NCBI GenBank assembly: GCA_019242155.1
Contig: JAFAWA010000182.1
Location: forward strand, 1-34,354
Reading direction: 5' to 3'
DNA: 34,354 nucleotides
Origin: Terriglobia bacterium
GTDB taxonomy: Bacteria > Acidobacteriota > Terriglobia > Bryobacterales > Bryobacteraceae
The position numbers and the translations under genes were made by a program. The notes beneath the pieces are model-generated. The model ran no database searches, was not told the DNA's origin, and worked only from the letters and a program-made list of their open reading frames with translations. This document shows positions 17,345-26,464 of this stretch, piece by piece; the first letter of the stretch is position 1, and every line of letters begins with the position of its first letter.

Positions 17345-17417
17345 AGACTCGCGCACAGAAGCACGGGCGGGGGCTGAAGTAGCAAAGGATTTTCACGCTC
17401 GAAGGAGGGCGTGCGTA

Positions 17418-18164
17418 ATGAAGCTATACAAAGAAACGCGAGAGCTGCTCAAGGGCACCGAGTCCTGGCGGGTATACGAAATGATGCTGGCGATTATCAG
17501 CCTTGTCAGCGGCTGCTTCGCCATCAGCGTCGTGCCCTTCATCCGGAAGGATTTCGGCGAGCGTTACCTGAGCTGGCTGAATCTGTCTTTCGGCTACACG
17601 GTCGTCGCCTGCTTCATGTTTTTCGGCGGGCTGCTGTCGTTCCTCACCCGCTGGGGAGGACAGCAGTTCATGACGCTGTTCTTTCTCGCATTTATCGCCA
17701 TGAGCGTGTACCGGCGCTGGGAAATTGATCGGCGCAACAATGCCGGTGTTCCCTGGCACAGCATGTACATGGGAACGTCCATGCTGCCGCTGCCTTTCAG
17801 CGACGAAAAGGTCTATAAATTTTTCGAGCCCGCGCTGGTCTTCGGTGCCGGAAATCTGCTCTACGCATTGTCCGGCCAGGTGGGGCTATGGCTGATGATC
17901 AGCGCCGTCGCCCTGTTCATCAATAACCACATCGTCTACTACAACGAGCGCCGCACCATGCTCGACATGCGCGACGCGGAAATCGAAGCGAAGTATCTAA
18001 CCGCCGCCCTCTCCGGCAAGCCCGTGGCGGAAACGGCGGGCTTCGTCGTCGCCGAATCCAGCATCAAGCTCATGGGACAGGACGCGAGACTGAACGCCAA
18101 CCTCTCCCCCGAACTTCGGGAGGTGCTTACTCCCGAGAGCGCAACTGCGCCGGAATCGAGGTGA
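17418..18164 (+). CDS. Conjugal-region membrane protein
   Basis: A 248-residue protein starting at ATG 17418 with a near-perfect ribosome site (GAAGGAGG). Hydrophobic segments at about 22-40, 54-76, 82-97 and 150-175 suggest four or five membrane helices, and a charged C-terminal region (about 183-248) would be cytoplasmic. I recognise no family. The place between the coupling protein and small transfer genes suggests it is a membrane partner for the anchorless coupling protein or part of DNA export. The next gene starts 6 bp downstream. Intact. Confidence 0.65.
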   Translation: MKLYKETRELLKGTESWRVYEMMLAIISLVSGCFAISVVPFIRKDFGERYLSWLNLSFGYTVVACFMFFGGLLSFLTRWGGQQFMTLFFLAFIAMSVYRRWEIDRRNNAGVPWHSMYMGTSMLPLPFSDEKVYKFFEPALVFGAGNLLYALSGQVGLWLMISAVALFINNHIVYYNERRTMLDMRDAEIEAKYLTAALSGKPVAETAGFVVAESSIKLMGQDARLNANLSPELREVLTPESATAPESR

Positions 18165-18170
18165 TATGCC

Positions 18171-18368
18171 ATGTCCGCAGCGGAAAAATACGGCAGGGTC
18201 GATTCCATGCCTTCCCAGGCGCTTTCACAGGCACGGGAGGCGGGACAGACGCTCGCCGATAAAGGCGTGACCCACAGCTCCGGGCCGTCACAGACGCCCG
18301 CCTCCAGGTACGCCACGCCCGCGACCAATCACATGCAGAAATCGCTCTCGCAGGGGAGGTCCATGTGA
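18171..18368 (+). CDS. Small hypothetical transfer-region protein (65 aa)
   Basis: A 65-residue hydrophilic protein rich in serine, glutamine and alanine (MSAAEKYGRVDSMPSQALSQ), probably disordered. The ribosome site GAGGTGA overlaps the stop of the membrane-protein gene, 6 bp before, which implies co-translation. No motif is recognised. Its arrangement in the transfer operon argues that it is a real gene. Confidence 0.5.
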   Translation: MSAAEKYGRVDSMPSQALSQAREAGQTLADKGVTHSSGPSQTPASRYATPATNHMQKSLSQGRSM

Positions 18369-18443
18369 CAGGCTCGCCTGTGAGCGGCGAATCGCAGGCA
18401 AGAGGGGCGCAGGCACGAAGCCCCGTCCCAAACGGAGTACGCC

Positions 18444-18926
18444 ATGAATAAATCGCAAAATTCTCCGCCGCCTGTCTTGAAGCTTTGGGAATCAAGGGCA
18501 ATGGAGGTGCATTTCCCCGACACCGTGAAGACGGAGAGCCTGACCCTCGGAGCTATCGGGAGGCTCGGGCAAAGCCCGGACGGATTTCATTACCGCGTGG
18601 ATCTCTATGAGCAATACGAATGGCCTCCGGGCTCGCTGGTAAAGCACGACGGCGAATGGAGCGCCGCCCTGCGAACGAAAACGGAGGCGTCGCGGGCGAT
18701 GAAATCCGAGATGGTGACGCATCACCAGCGATGGGCGCGGAATGCGGGTGAAGCTACCCCGTGCGGCACGCAAAGCTATCGCGCGGTGCATGAAGCGGCC
18801 ACGGATGGCTACCGCTACAGTCCACGCAAGGAAGCTCGGCAAGAATCAATCGCCGCGCGCAAATACGGGGCTAGAGCGTGTGGCGAAATCGGTCAATTGG
18901 CTCCGCCTTCGAGGTCGCTGCGATGA
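18444..18926 (+). CDS. Hypothetical transfer-region protein (160 aa)
   Basis: A 160-residue protein with a GGAG site before ATG 18444. The first half looks folded (MEVHFPDTVKTESLTLGAIG, FHYRVDLYEQYEWPPGSLVK); the C-terminal third is basic and low-complexity (YRYSPRKEARQESIAARKYG), as in DNA-binding accessory proteins. The second half may have drifted in frame, because another open phase runs from 18742. No family is recognised. The stop overlaps the next ATG (ATGA). Placed upstream of the predicted oriT, it could be a relaxosome accessory factor. That is inference. Confidence 0.5.
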   Translation: MNKSQNSPPPVLKLWESRAMEVHFPDTVKTESLTLGAIGRLGQSPDGFHYRVDLYEQYEWPPGSLVKHDGEWSAALRTKTEASRAMKSEMVTHHQRWARNAGEATPCGTQSYRAVHEAATDGYRYSPRKEARQESIAARKYGARACGEIGQLAPPSRSLR

Positions 18927-19048
18927 GATTTCTGGAATCGATTTACGGCGGACCGGGGAGGGTGTCCCACTCGCGGAAGGCTCTGCAACCGGACGCGATT
19001 TTCGCGCGTGTCGAGCGTAATTTTTCGGGGCAAGGATCGCGGCTGTGA
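18923..19048 (+). CDS. Small basic protein upstream of oriT (41 aa)
   Basis: A 41-codon frame, MRFLESIYGGPGRVSHSRKA then LQPDAIFARVERNFSGQGSR and L, starting in an ATGA overlap with the preceding stop. Coupling and a basic, protein-like sequence favour a real gene; short length and lack of a ribosome site argue against. It ends just before the oriT candidate. Confidence 0.35.
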   Translation: MRFLESIYGGPGRVSHSRKALQPDAIFARVERNFSGQGSRL

Positions 19049-19105
19049 CATTTATGACTCGTCGCCTGTGGCGCGCGAATCACGCCGCGCCGACACAAGA
19101 AAAAG

Positions 19106-19162
19106 AAGCGCGGCCAAGCGCTTGTCGGCTCCCTATGCATCGCATAGGAGACACGTCTATAG
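19106..19162 (+). other. Predicted oriT with MobF-type nic site
   Basis: The 209-bp stretch from 19049 to the relaxase gene holds two inverted repeats: AAGCGC-GGCCAA-GCGCTT (19106-19123) and CCTATGC-ATC-GCATAGG (19132-19148). Ten bases after the second is GTCTATAG (19155-19162). The R388 origin has a hairpin followed a few bases later by GTCT/ATAG, where TrwC cuts. By analogy the nick would fall between 19158 and 19159. The neighbouring relaxase is MobF, the same class as TrwC. The prediction is by eye, but it is specific. Confidence 0.7.
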
Positions 19163-19257
19163 GTTTGCTTGGTTCTTGCTTTTCTCTACCTATTGGTGTA
19201 CCGGATTGCGTATACCCGCTACATCTTGTGCGTGAACGCCTGAAGGCATGAACGGCC

Positions 19258-22107
19258 ATGTTGTTTGTTAATCACCAGTCGAACGCCCGCAAAGACTATT
19301 TCACCGAGCATCTGTCGAAATCCGACTACTACATGAAGGACGCCCAGGAGGTCGTGGGCGACTGGCATGGACGCGGCGCGGAGCTGCTCGGGCTGTCGGG
19401 ACAGGTGGACAAGGACAGCTACTTCCGGCTCTGCGAAAACGTCAATCCCGAGAGCGGCGAGCAACTCACTCCGCGCACCAAAGCGGAGCGGCGGGTGCTC
19501 TACGATTTCACCTTCGACGCCCCCAAGTCGGTCACGCTCGCTTACGAGCTGGGCGGGGACGACCGCATCATGAACGCCTTCCGCGATTCCGTCAAAGAAA
19601 CGATGGGCGAAATGGAGGACGCCATGCGCGTGCGCGTTCGCAAGAACGGCGCGCGCGAGGACCGGTAGACCGCCAACATGATCTGGGGCGAACTCATCCA
19701 CCGCACTACCCGGCCCTTCGATGGAATTCCCGATCCGCAACTGCACTGTCACGCCGTCGCATTTAACGCCACTTACGATCCGGTGGAGGATCGCTGGAAG
19801 GCCGGGGAGTTCGAGCCTCTGGTGCGCGACAAGGGCTATTATCAGGCGGCATTTCATTCGCGTCTCGCCGAAAAGCTCGATGCGCTGGGCTACGGTATCG
19901 AGCGCGACGGAAACAGCTTCCGGCTGGCCGGTATCGACCGGGACACCTGCGACGAATTCTCGCGGCGCACGGCCCGTATCGAAGCCGAGGCCCGCCGTTT
20001 GGGAATCACCGATCCCAAGGCGCTGCGCGAGCTGGGACGCAAGACGCGCGAGGCCAAGCCGGAAAAGCAGATGAGCATGAGCGAGTTGCGGACGGAATGG
20101 ATTAACCGCCTGAAGGACGGAACGTTTAACGCGATCAAGGGCGCGCGGGACAGCTGGAAAACCCAGGCGCTCGACGCGGACCAGGCGGTGGATTACGCCC
20201 TGGCGCATTGCTTCGAGCGCTCCTCGGCGGTGACGAAAAAGAAGCTGCTGGAAACCGCCCTTATTCAGGGTTTCGGAAAGGCGAGCGTCAAGGACGTTCG
20301 CAACGCGGCCAATCGCGATTCCATCCTGCACAACGACAAAAACGGACGCCGCTACGTCACCACCCGCGACGTGCTGCGGGAAGAACAAGACATGATCGAT
20401 TTCGCCCGCGACGGTCGCGCCACCCGCGAGAAGCTGGGCGGCTACCGGGATTTCGATCTCGATCCCGAATTAAGCCCCGATCAGCGCAACGCAGCACTCA
20501 CGATTCTGAATTCCCGCGACAAAGTGACCGGGCTTTCCGGCAAGGCCGGGACGGGTAAGACCAGAATGGCGAAAGCCACCCTGACGGTAATTAGAAGCTC
20601 CGGCAAAGAGGTCTTTGCCTTTTCGTCCTCCGCCGAAGCGGTGGACGTGCTAAGGAACGAAGGCTTCCCCAATGCCGAGACGGTGGCCCGGCTGCTCGTC
20701 GATAGGGAAATGCAGAAGCGCGTCAAAAACTGCGTGCTCTGGATCGATGAGGCGGGAATGCTTTCCGTGAAAACGATGAAGGCGGTGTTCGATGTTGCGA
20801 AGGAACAAAATGCCCGCATGGTTGCCGTGGGCGATTCCGGCCAGCACAATTCCGTGGAGCGCGGCGACGCCATGCGGGTGCTGGAGAACAATGAGGCGAT
20901 GAAATTCGCCTCGCTCACGGAGATCCGCCGACAGACGGACGAAAACTACCGCGAGGCGATTGCGGCTATCAGCCAGGGCGACAAGGTAGGCAAGGACGGC
21001 AGGACGAAGCTGCAGGCCGGTATGGCCGCGCTCGACAATATGGGCTCCATTATCGAAGTGCAAGGCCCGGAGCGATACAAGCGCATCGCCGAGGATTATG
21101 CGGATGTCATTTCCCAGCGGAAATGGAATCCGCGCGCAAGGAATGGGAGAACAAAACCTCCCTCGTCGTCTCCCACCCATGCCGAAATCCGCCATGTCAC
21201 GGCCGCGATACGCGAGACGCTTAAAAGCCAGGGCAAGCTCGGCGCGAAGGAGCGCGAATTCGTTTCCCTGCGCTCGCGCAACCTCACGGAGGCCGAGCGC
21301 ACGGACGCACAATCCTACCAGGCGGGCGACGCGATCCAGTTCCACCAGAACGCCAAGGGCTTCAAGCGCGGCAAGCGTGTGACGGTAGTGAGCGCCGGCG
21401 CGAGAAACACGGGCAGGGGGATGACGGGAATTACGGTGATCCGCGCGGACGGAAACAAGGCGCTGCTGCCGTTTAGCGAAGCGAAGAAATTCCAGGTGTA
21501 CGAGCCGCAGAAGGTCGCCCTGGCCGAAGGCGACAAGCTGCGCCTGACGATGAACGGATATGTGGGAGAAGAACGGCGGGGGGCGCTGGGAGTGAAGGGT
21601 AAAGACCGGCTCAATAACGGCACGCTTTGCGAGGTGGACGGCTTCACCCGCCAAGGCGGTATCCGGCTCACGAATGGCGTTGTCATTCCCAAGGACTACG
21701 GCGGATTTACGCACGGGTATGTCGTCACTTCCCACGCCTCGCAGGGAAAGACTGTTGATGTGCCGCTGGTGGCCTTGGGCTCCGAATCCTTTGCCGCCGC
21801 GAACCGCGAACAGCTTTACGTGTCCCTCTCGCGCGGGCGCGAGGCCGTCCGGCTCTATACCGACGACAAGGCCGCGATGATGGAGGCCGTGCAAAGCTCC
21901 GGGGCGCGCATGTCGGCCACGGAATTAATGGGCGTCGATGCGGGCCGGAAAGCCGCCGAGAAGCAACGCAAGCACACGCTGCTGGAGCGATTCCACCGGC
22001 ACGCCCGCAAAGTCTATTACAAGCTCCGCGAGCGGCTCGCCGCGCACGATTACGTCCAGGCGTATATCGCCCACCATCAACGAAAGGGAATCGGCCATGA
22101 AAGATAG
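19258..22107 (+). pseudogene. MobF (TrwC/TraI-type) relaxase-helicase, internal amber
   Basis: A conjugative relaxase fused to a helicase. It would nick oriT, bind the 5' end through tyrosine and unwind the strand; about 949 residues if codon 137 is read. N-terminal tyrosines (KDYF, SDYYMKD, Y14/Y24/Y25) and the metal histidines DPQLHCH (about 160-165) mark the HUH domain. The helicase has Walker A GKAGTGKT (about 427-434), Walker B WIDEAGM (about 495-501), GYVVTSHASQGKT and LYVSLSRGRE. TAG at 19666-19668 separates tyrosines from histidines: EDR-stop-TANMIWGE, same frame both sides. A restart at ATG 19678 would give helicase without tyrosines. The end overlaps the next gene by 11 bp. The own stop is also TAG. 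Confidence 0.88.
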
Positions 22108-22521
22108 CGACGCGCATGCAAGGCACCCAGCTCCCGGCTCGAACGTCCAGAGATTCCTCAAGGCTCAGCCGCCGCGCCATGAGCCAACCGAGGAAGAGGC
22201 GATGGAGTCGTATCAGGAAGCGCGAGCGCAAAGCCGCGAAGCGCTCATGCTCGATATAAAACTGGCGAGTGGGCGCATTGTGAGCCTGCCCTATTCCTCG
22301 CTGGAGATGGTCGATTATCTTCCCGATGGCACGCTCCTGCTGGATTTCGGCAGACGCCGGGTCGTAACCGAAGGCCGCAACATGCTGGGGTGCGCGAGCT
22401 GATAACCGAGCACAGGGCGAGATTTATTCAGGAGGGCTTGGACATTCAGCGCGGGCCGAAAGACGCGGACGCGGTGCATTTTGAGCGGATCGAAGTCACG
22501 GAAGTTAAGGAGGAATTATGA
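22097..22521 (+). pseudogene. Small relaxase-linked protein, late frameshift
   Basis: Starts at ATG 22097, 11 bp inside the relaxase gene. MKDSDAHARHPAPGSNVQRF precedes a compact domain: LMLDIKLASGRIVSLPYSSL, EMVDYLPDGTLLLDFGRRRV. The present frame stops at 22402. One missing base in the G4 run at 22387-22390 would extend it as VRELITEHRARFIQEGLDIQ, RGPKDADAVHFERIEVTEVK to TGA 22519-22521, overlapping the next ATG (ATGA). The joined product has about 141 residues, resembling small DNA-binding-like proteins often found beside MobF relaxases. The name and role are unknown. Confidence 0.55.
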
Positions 22522-23360
22522 CGCAGGAAACGGTACGGGCGCTGTCGGATGCCGATCTCTCGCAGGTCGTCGCCTGGGCGCCAGCGGAAACCAAGGCGCG
22601 CGCGGAAAATTTAGCGCGGTTCTTCGATGCGCTCGAAATTAACACCTCATTCTACGGGCCGCCCCGCGCCTCCTCATCCGCGAAGTGGGTTGAAGCGACT
22701 TCGCACAACCCGAACTTTCGCTTTACGGCGAAGCTCTATCGCGCCTTCACCCATGAGCGTAATGCGACTGCAAAGGACGAACAACTCTTCAAGGAGGGAA
22801 TGGAGCCGATTGCGGCCGCCGGCCGGCTCGGCGCGATTCTCCTGCAATTTCCGATCTCTTTCAAGAACACTCCCGACGAACTCGCCTATCTGCTGCGGTT
22901 GTGCGGGCGATTCCGCGAATATCCACTGGTCATGGAGGTCCGTCACAGCAGTTGGGACGACGCGGCTGTGCTCGACATGCTGGCCGAACGCGAAATCGGT
23001 GTCTGCAACATCGATCAGCCGTTGCTGGGTCGTGCCCTTAGACCGGCCGCTCACTGGACCGGACCCGTAGGCTATGTGCGCCTCCACGGGCGCAATTACC
23101 GGGCGTGGTTCGCTGAAAACAAAACGGTAAATGAGCGTTACGACTACTTGTACAGCGTCGCCGAGCTGGAGCCTTGGATTGAACGCATCAGAGAGATTGG
23201 AAAGCGTACCGAAGACACTTACGCCATGTCGAACAACCACCATCTCGGGAAGGCCGTGGTCAACGGCTTGGAATTGACGGCGATTCTGAAAGGCAAACCG
23301 ATCACCGCGCCTGAAACGCTTGTTTCCGAATATCCCGAATTGAAGGAGTACGGCGCCTGA
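22518..23360 (+). CDS. DUF72 (YecE-like) protein with substituted N-terminus
   Basis: From about residue 21 this is a DUF72 protein: ENLARFFDALEINTSFYGPP, FRFTAKLYRAFTHER, GRLGAILLQFPISFKNTP, EYPLVMEVRHSSWDD, WTGPVGYVRLHGRNYRAW and AMSNNHHLGKAVVNGLEL fit the TIM-barrel family of unknown function. The normal opening strand (a GTSGW..PDW segment) is absent. Residues 1-20 (MTQETVRALSDADLSQVVAW) resemble the start of a different small protein and are preceded by a perfect AAGGAGG site and an ATGA overlap with the element gene. The frame is therefore a chimera joined near 22577, and loss of the first beta strand probably inactivates it. Confidence 0.8.
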   Translation: MTQETVRALSDADLSQVVAWAPAETKARAENLARFFDALEINTSFYGPPRASSSAKWVEATSHNPNFRFTAKLYRAFTHERNATAKDEQLFKEGMEPIAAAGRLGAILLQFPISFKNTPDELAYLLRLCGRFREYPLVMEVRHSSWDDAAVLDMLAEREIGVCNIDQPLLGRALRPAAHWTGPVGYVRLHGRNYRAWFAENKTVNERYDYLYSVAELEPWIERIREIGKRTEDTYAMSNNHHLGKAVVNGLELTAILKGKPITAPETLVSEYPELKEYGA

Positions 23361-23427
23361 AGGCCGCGGTTTGATGAAAGTAGGGCCGTGCTGCCACATC
23401 CAAATGCCCTTAGATACTCGACTCCCT

Positions 23428-23877
23428 TCAATCCCGCTTCAGAAGCGAGATCGGTTTGGGCTCGGAGCCAGCGAGAAAGCAGCCGAATACCAGGCTACCG
23501 AAAAGCAAGCCATCGGTCGCCGCGGTAGCTGCCAGTGAGTTCCAATATTCGGGGCTGCGCCAAGCATCTGCGGCCAACTGCAATAGCCATGGCACATTGA
23601 GGATCAGCAGGGGCTGCAGGTCGGCCACGCTCAAAGAGGCAGCGAACACCCACAGGGCCAACCAGGCTCCGGACCGCTGCGTCCGGCCAATGATCCATCC
23701 AGCCAGGAACAGAGCGCCGCAGTCCAGGCCCACCCGGAGGGTCGGCAGCCACGAATAGCCCAACAGCCGCGCCGTCAGAATCAAGAACAGCCGCTCTATT
23801 ACAAAACTTGAGACCAGCAGCGCGGCCCAGCCTGACAGGACCGAGCGCACCGTAATCCATACGGGACGAAGCGGCAT
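23428..23877 (-). CDS. Hypothetical multi-helix membrane protein
   Basis: The frame extends to 24111, but that part overlaps the divergent 23947 gene and reads like shadow. I place the start at ATG 23877 (MPLRPVWITVRSVLSGWAAL). The 149-residue protein has hydrophobic stretches at about 14-36, 48-62, 69-86 and 120-140, so it is probably a small integral membrane protein. No family is recognised. It faces the DUF72 gene and is divergent from the spermidine-synthase-like gene, with about 70 bp for two promoters. Confidence 0.6.
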   Translation of the reverse strand: MPLRPVWITVRSVLSGWAALLVSSFVIERLFLILTARLLGYSWLPTLRVGLDCGALFLAGWIIGRTQRSGAWLALWVFAASLSVADLQPLLILNVPWLLQLAADAWRSPEYWNSLAATAATDGLLFGSLVFGCFLAGSEPKPISLLKRD

Positions 23878-23946
23878 CGTTGTCAGTGTATCGACCGCCC
23901 CGGTGTTGTTGCCGTGAAGCGCTAAGCCCGTGTAGTCTAGGACCGA

Positions 23947-26460
23947 ATGTCCCGAAGGTCTACGGCAATTCGTAAGGACCCGGCAAGCGCCGAGCCGGTC
24001 GTAATCGAACCTGCCATCACCCCGGCCGGCTCCCGCTATCTCATCCCTTGGTTGTTGCTCTTCGCGGCGAGCGGCTGTGCGGCTCTCATATACGAAATCG
24101 TCTGGTTCCAAATGCTGCAGTTAGTAATCGGCTCGTCTGCTATCTCGCTAGGCTTACTGTTAGCCGCTTACATGGGGGGTCTCGGTCTGGGCAGTGCCTT
24201 GCTGCCGCGGCTGGTTTCCTTGAAGCACCACCCTATGCGCGTCTACGCTCTGCTGGAGCTTGGGATAGGCGCGTTCGGAATGATTGCGCTATTTGCCGTC
24301 CCTCTGATCGGGCGGATCTATTTCTCAAGTGCGATCAGTGGCGTGGCCGGTCTAGTGCTGCGGGGCGTGATCGCTGCGTTATGTCTGCTGCCGCCCACGC
24401 TCTTGATGGGTGGTTCGCTGCCCGCGATGGCACGATGGGCTGAAACCACGCCCATCGGGGTTTCGCGCTTGGGCCTGCTCTATAGCGCCAATATCGCAGG
24501 CGCGGTGTTGGGTTGCTTGTTGGCCGGGTTCTACCTCCTGCGGGTCTACGATCTTGCGGTGGCGACCTATTCGGCGGCCGCAATTAATCTCGCCGTGGCC
24601 TTGGGCGCCTTGGCGATCGCGGCCCGCTCACAAAAGTGGCGCGCTCGTGAGCCGGAAGAGCAAGAACCGGTCAGGCGCTCTCCGGGTGCTCCGTTGATCT
24701 ACGTCGTGGTTGCGATATCCGGACTGAGCGCGCTCGGCGCAGAAGTGGTCTGGACGCGGCTGCTCTCGCTCTTACTCGGCGCCACAGTCTACACGTTTTC
24801 CATCATCTTGGCCGTATTCTTGTCGGGACTATGGGTGGGAAGCAGCGTGGGATCATTTCTAGTGCGCAAGGTGTCGAACCCGCGGGTCACGCTGGCTGCC
24901 TGTCAACTGTTGCTCGCTCTAGCCATTGCTTGGACTGCGTTCCATCTCGCATTCTTGCTGCCCTATTGGCCCGTGGATCCGTGGCTCTCGCTTAGTCCAT
25001 GGTTCAATTTCGACCTCGACCTCACGCGCTGCTTGCGCGCGATCTTCCCCGCAACATTATTTTGGGGCGCAAGCTTTCCGCTGGCCCTTGCGAGCGCCGC
25101 CGCCCCCGGCGAGGACCCGGCGCGGCTTTCCGGACAGGTTTATGCAGCCAATACCGCAGGTTCTATCGTGGGCGCCCTGGCATTCAGCCTGCTGCTCATT
25201 CCCGCCTTAGGTACGCGGGGCTCACAGCAGTTACTGGTTTGGCTTGCCGCCGCCGGTGCGCTGGCCGCGCTTGCTGCCGCAGGCCTCGTGCCAGGTCGAC
25301 GTATCCCCGCCGTCAAGTTCGGCTCAGCGGTCGCAGCGCTGCTCGTGATTGCCCTGGGCCTGAGTGCGGGCGTAGGAGAGGTCCCCTGGCAGATGATTGC
25401 CTATGGCCGGCGGATCGCACCAATTTTGCGCGGCCTGAATAATGCCACTGACGCCCAGACCGAACCCTTGTTCGTAGGTGAGGGTATCAACTCCTCGGTC
25501 GTGATTTCGCAGCGCGCCGACCAGCGCTTCTTTTATGTGAGCGGCAAATCGGAGGCTTCGTCATCCCCGCTCGATATGCGTCTGCAACGCATGATGGGCC
25601 ATCTGCCCGCCCTCTTTCACACGGCCCCGCACAACGTGTTGGTTGTCGGGTTCGGCGCGGGCGTCACGGCCGGATCTTTCGTTCCCTACCCTGAGGTGCG
25701 CGCCATCACGATTTGTGAGTTGGAACGAATGATTCCGCCTGCTTCCGACCAGTATTTCGGAAAAGAGAATTATCACGTGCTGCGCGACCGCCGCACGCGA
25801 TTGATCTACGATGACGCGCGCCATTTCGTCTCCACCACCCCGGAAAAATTCGATGTCATCACTACGGATCCGATTCATCCGTGGGTGAAGGGCACATCGA
25901 CTTTGTACTCGAAAGAATATTACGAATCCGTGCGGCTTCATTTGAATCCGGGTGGAGTCGCCGCTCAGTGGCTGCCTATTTACGAAAGCGACGAAGAGAC
26001 TGTTAAGACCGAGTTGGCAACCTTCTTCGACGTGTTCCCTAATGCCACCGTTTGGAGCAACTACTCGAAGGGCGATGGATACGATCTAGTTTTGATCGGG
26101 CGCCCGGATAGCGGGCCCATAAACATCGACGAGATGCAGGCCCGCCTGGATCGATCGGCCTACGCTGCGGTGGCCGCATCGCTCGCCGATGCCGGATTTC
26201 ATTCCGCGGTGGACGTGGCCGCAAGCTACGCCGGCAGCGCTTTGGATCTGGCTCCGATGGTTGTGGGCGTGGAGGTTAACAATGACCTGAACCTTCGACT
26301 GCAATATCTCGCGGGAATGGGCTTAAACTCCACTGTGGCGCCGCGAATTTATAGCGAGATCCTCCAGTACCGCAAATCGCCGGAGGCGTTCCTGACCGGT
26401 TCCGGCGACCGGATCAACGAACTGCGAACGCTGCTCGGACGGCCGCACCGAACCTTTTGA
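23947..26460 (+). CDS. Membrane-fused spermidine synthase-like protein
   Basis: An 837-residue fusion. Residues about 25-490 contain a dozen or so membrane helices in two related halves (YEIVWFQMLQLVIGSSAISL GLLLAAYMGG; AEVVWTRLLSLLLGATVYTF SIILAVFLSG), the repeated E(V/I)VWxR/Q signature of membrane spermidine-synthase-like proteins. The C-terminal part (about 505-760) is a Rossmann SAM-type domain: VLVVGFGAGVTAGS (about 563-576), CELER, IYDDARHFVS and ITTDPIHPW. Polyamine synthesis is not shown; relatives are mostly uncharacterised and may act on lipids or small amines. It ends 4 bp before the metalloprotease-like gene, which suggests co-transcription. Intact. Confidence 0.85.
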   Translation: MSRRSTAIRKDPASAEPVVIEPAITPAGSRYLIPWLLLFAASGCAALIYEIVWFQMLQLVIGSSAISLGLLLAAYMGGLGLGSALLPRLVSLKHHPMRVYALLELGIGAFGMIALFAVPLIGRIYFSSAISGVAGLVLRGVIAALCLLPPTLLMGGSLPAMARWAETTPIGVSRLGLLYSANIAGAVLGCLLAGFYLLRVYDLAVATYSAAAINLAVALGALAIAARSQKWRAREPEEQEPVRRSPGAPLIYVVVAISGLSALGAEVVWTRLLSLLLGATVYTFSIILAVFLSGLWVGSSVGSFLVRKVSNPRVTLAACQLLLALAIAWTAFHLAFLLPYWPVDPWLSLSPWFNFDLDLTRCLRAIFPATLFWGASFPLALASAAAPGEDPARLSGQVYAANTAGSIVGALAFSLLLIPALGTRGSQQLLVWLAAAGALAALAAAGLVPGRRIPAVKFGSAVAALLVIALGLSAGVGEVPWQMIAYGRRIAPILRGLNNATDAQTEPLFVGEGINSSVVISQRADQRFFYVSGKSEASSSPLDMRLQRMMGHLPALFHTAPHNVLVVGFGAGVTAGSFVPYPEVRAITICELERMIPPASDQYFGKENYHVLRDRRTRLIYDDARHFVSTTPEKFDVITTDPIHPWVKGTSTLYSKEYYESVRLHLNPGGVAAQWLPIYESDEETVKTELATFFDVFPNATVWSNYSKGDGYDLVLIGRPDSGPINIDEMQARLDRSAYAAVAASLADAGFHSAVDVAASYAGSALDLAPMVVGVEVNNDLNLRLQYLAGMGLNSTVAPRIYSEILQYRKSPEAFLTGSGDRINELRTLLGRPHRTF

Positions 26461-26464
26461 CGCC

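Noticed and set aside
19073-19220. Open frame ending LVLAFLYLLVYRIAYTRYIL with two internal TAGs, a possible membrane protein
   Set aside because: It needs two amber codons read as sense and coincides with the hairpin and nic-like sequence; the oriT reading is stronger.
15823-19668. TAG read as a sense codon throughout the element
   Set aside because: TAG also terminates the secreted protein (13393), the coiled-coil protein (15290), the relaxase itself and the chromosomal M13 gene. The coupling protein has a frameshift as well, so simple decay explains more.
20650-21894. Long leftward frame opposite the relaxase (also 19219-20388 and 8588-9625)
   Set aside because: These are shadows of GC-rich genes with strong motifs on the plus strand; their translations have no protein-like motifs or start signals.
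1099-22521. Programmed ribosomal frameshifting as an element-wide device
   Set aside because: Shifts are of both signs, at unrelated sequences without shared slippery heptamers, and some genes need two. Random indels fit better.
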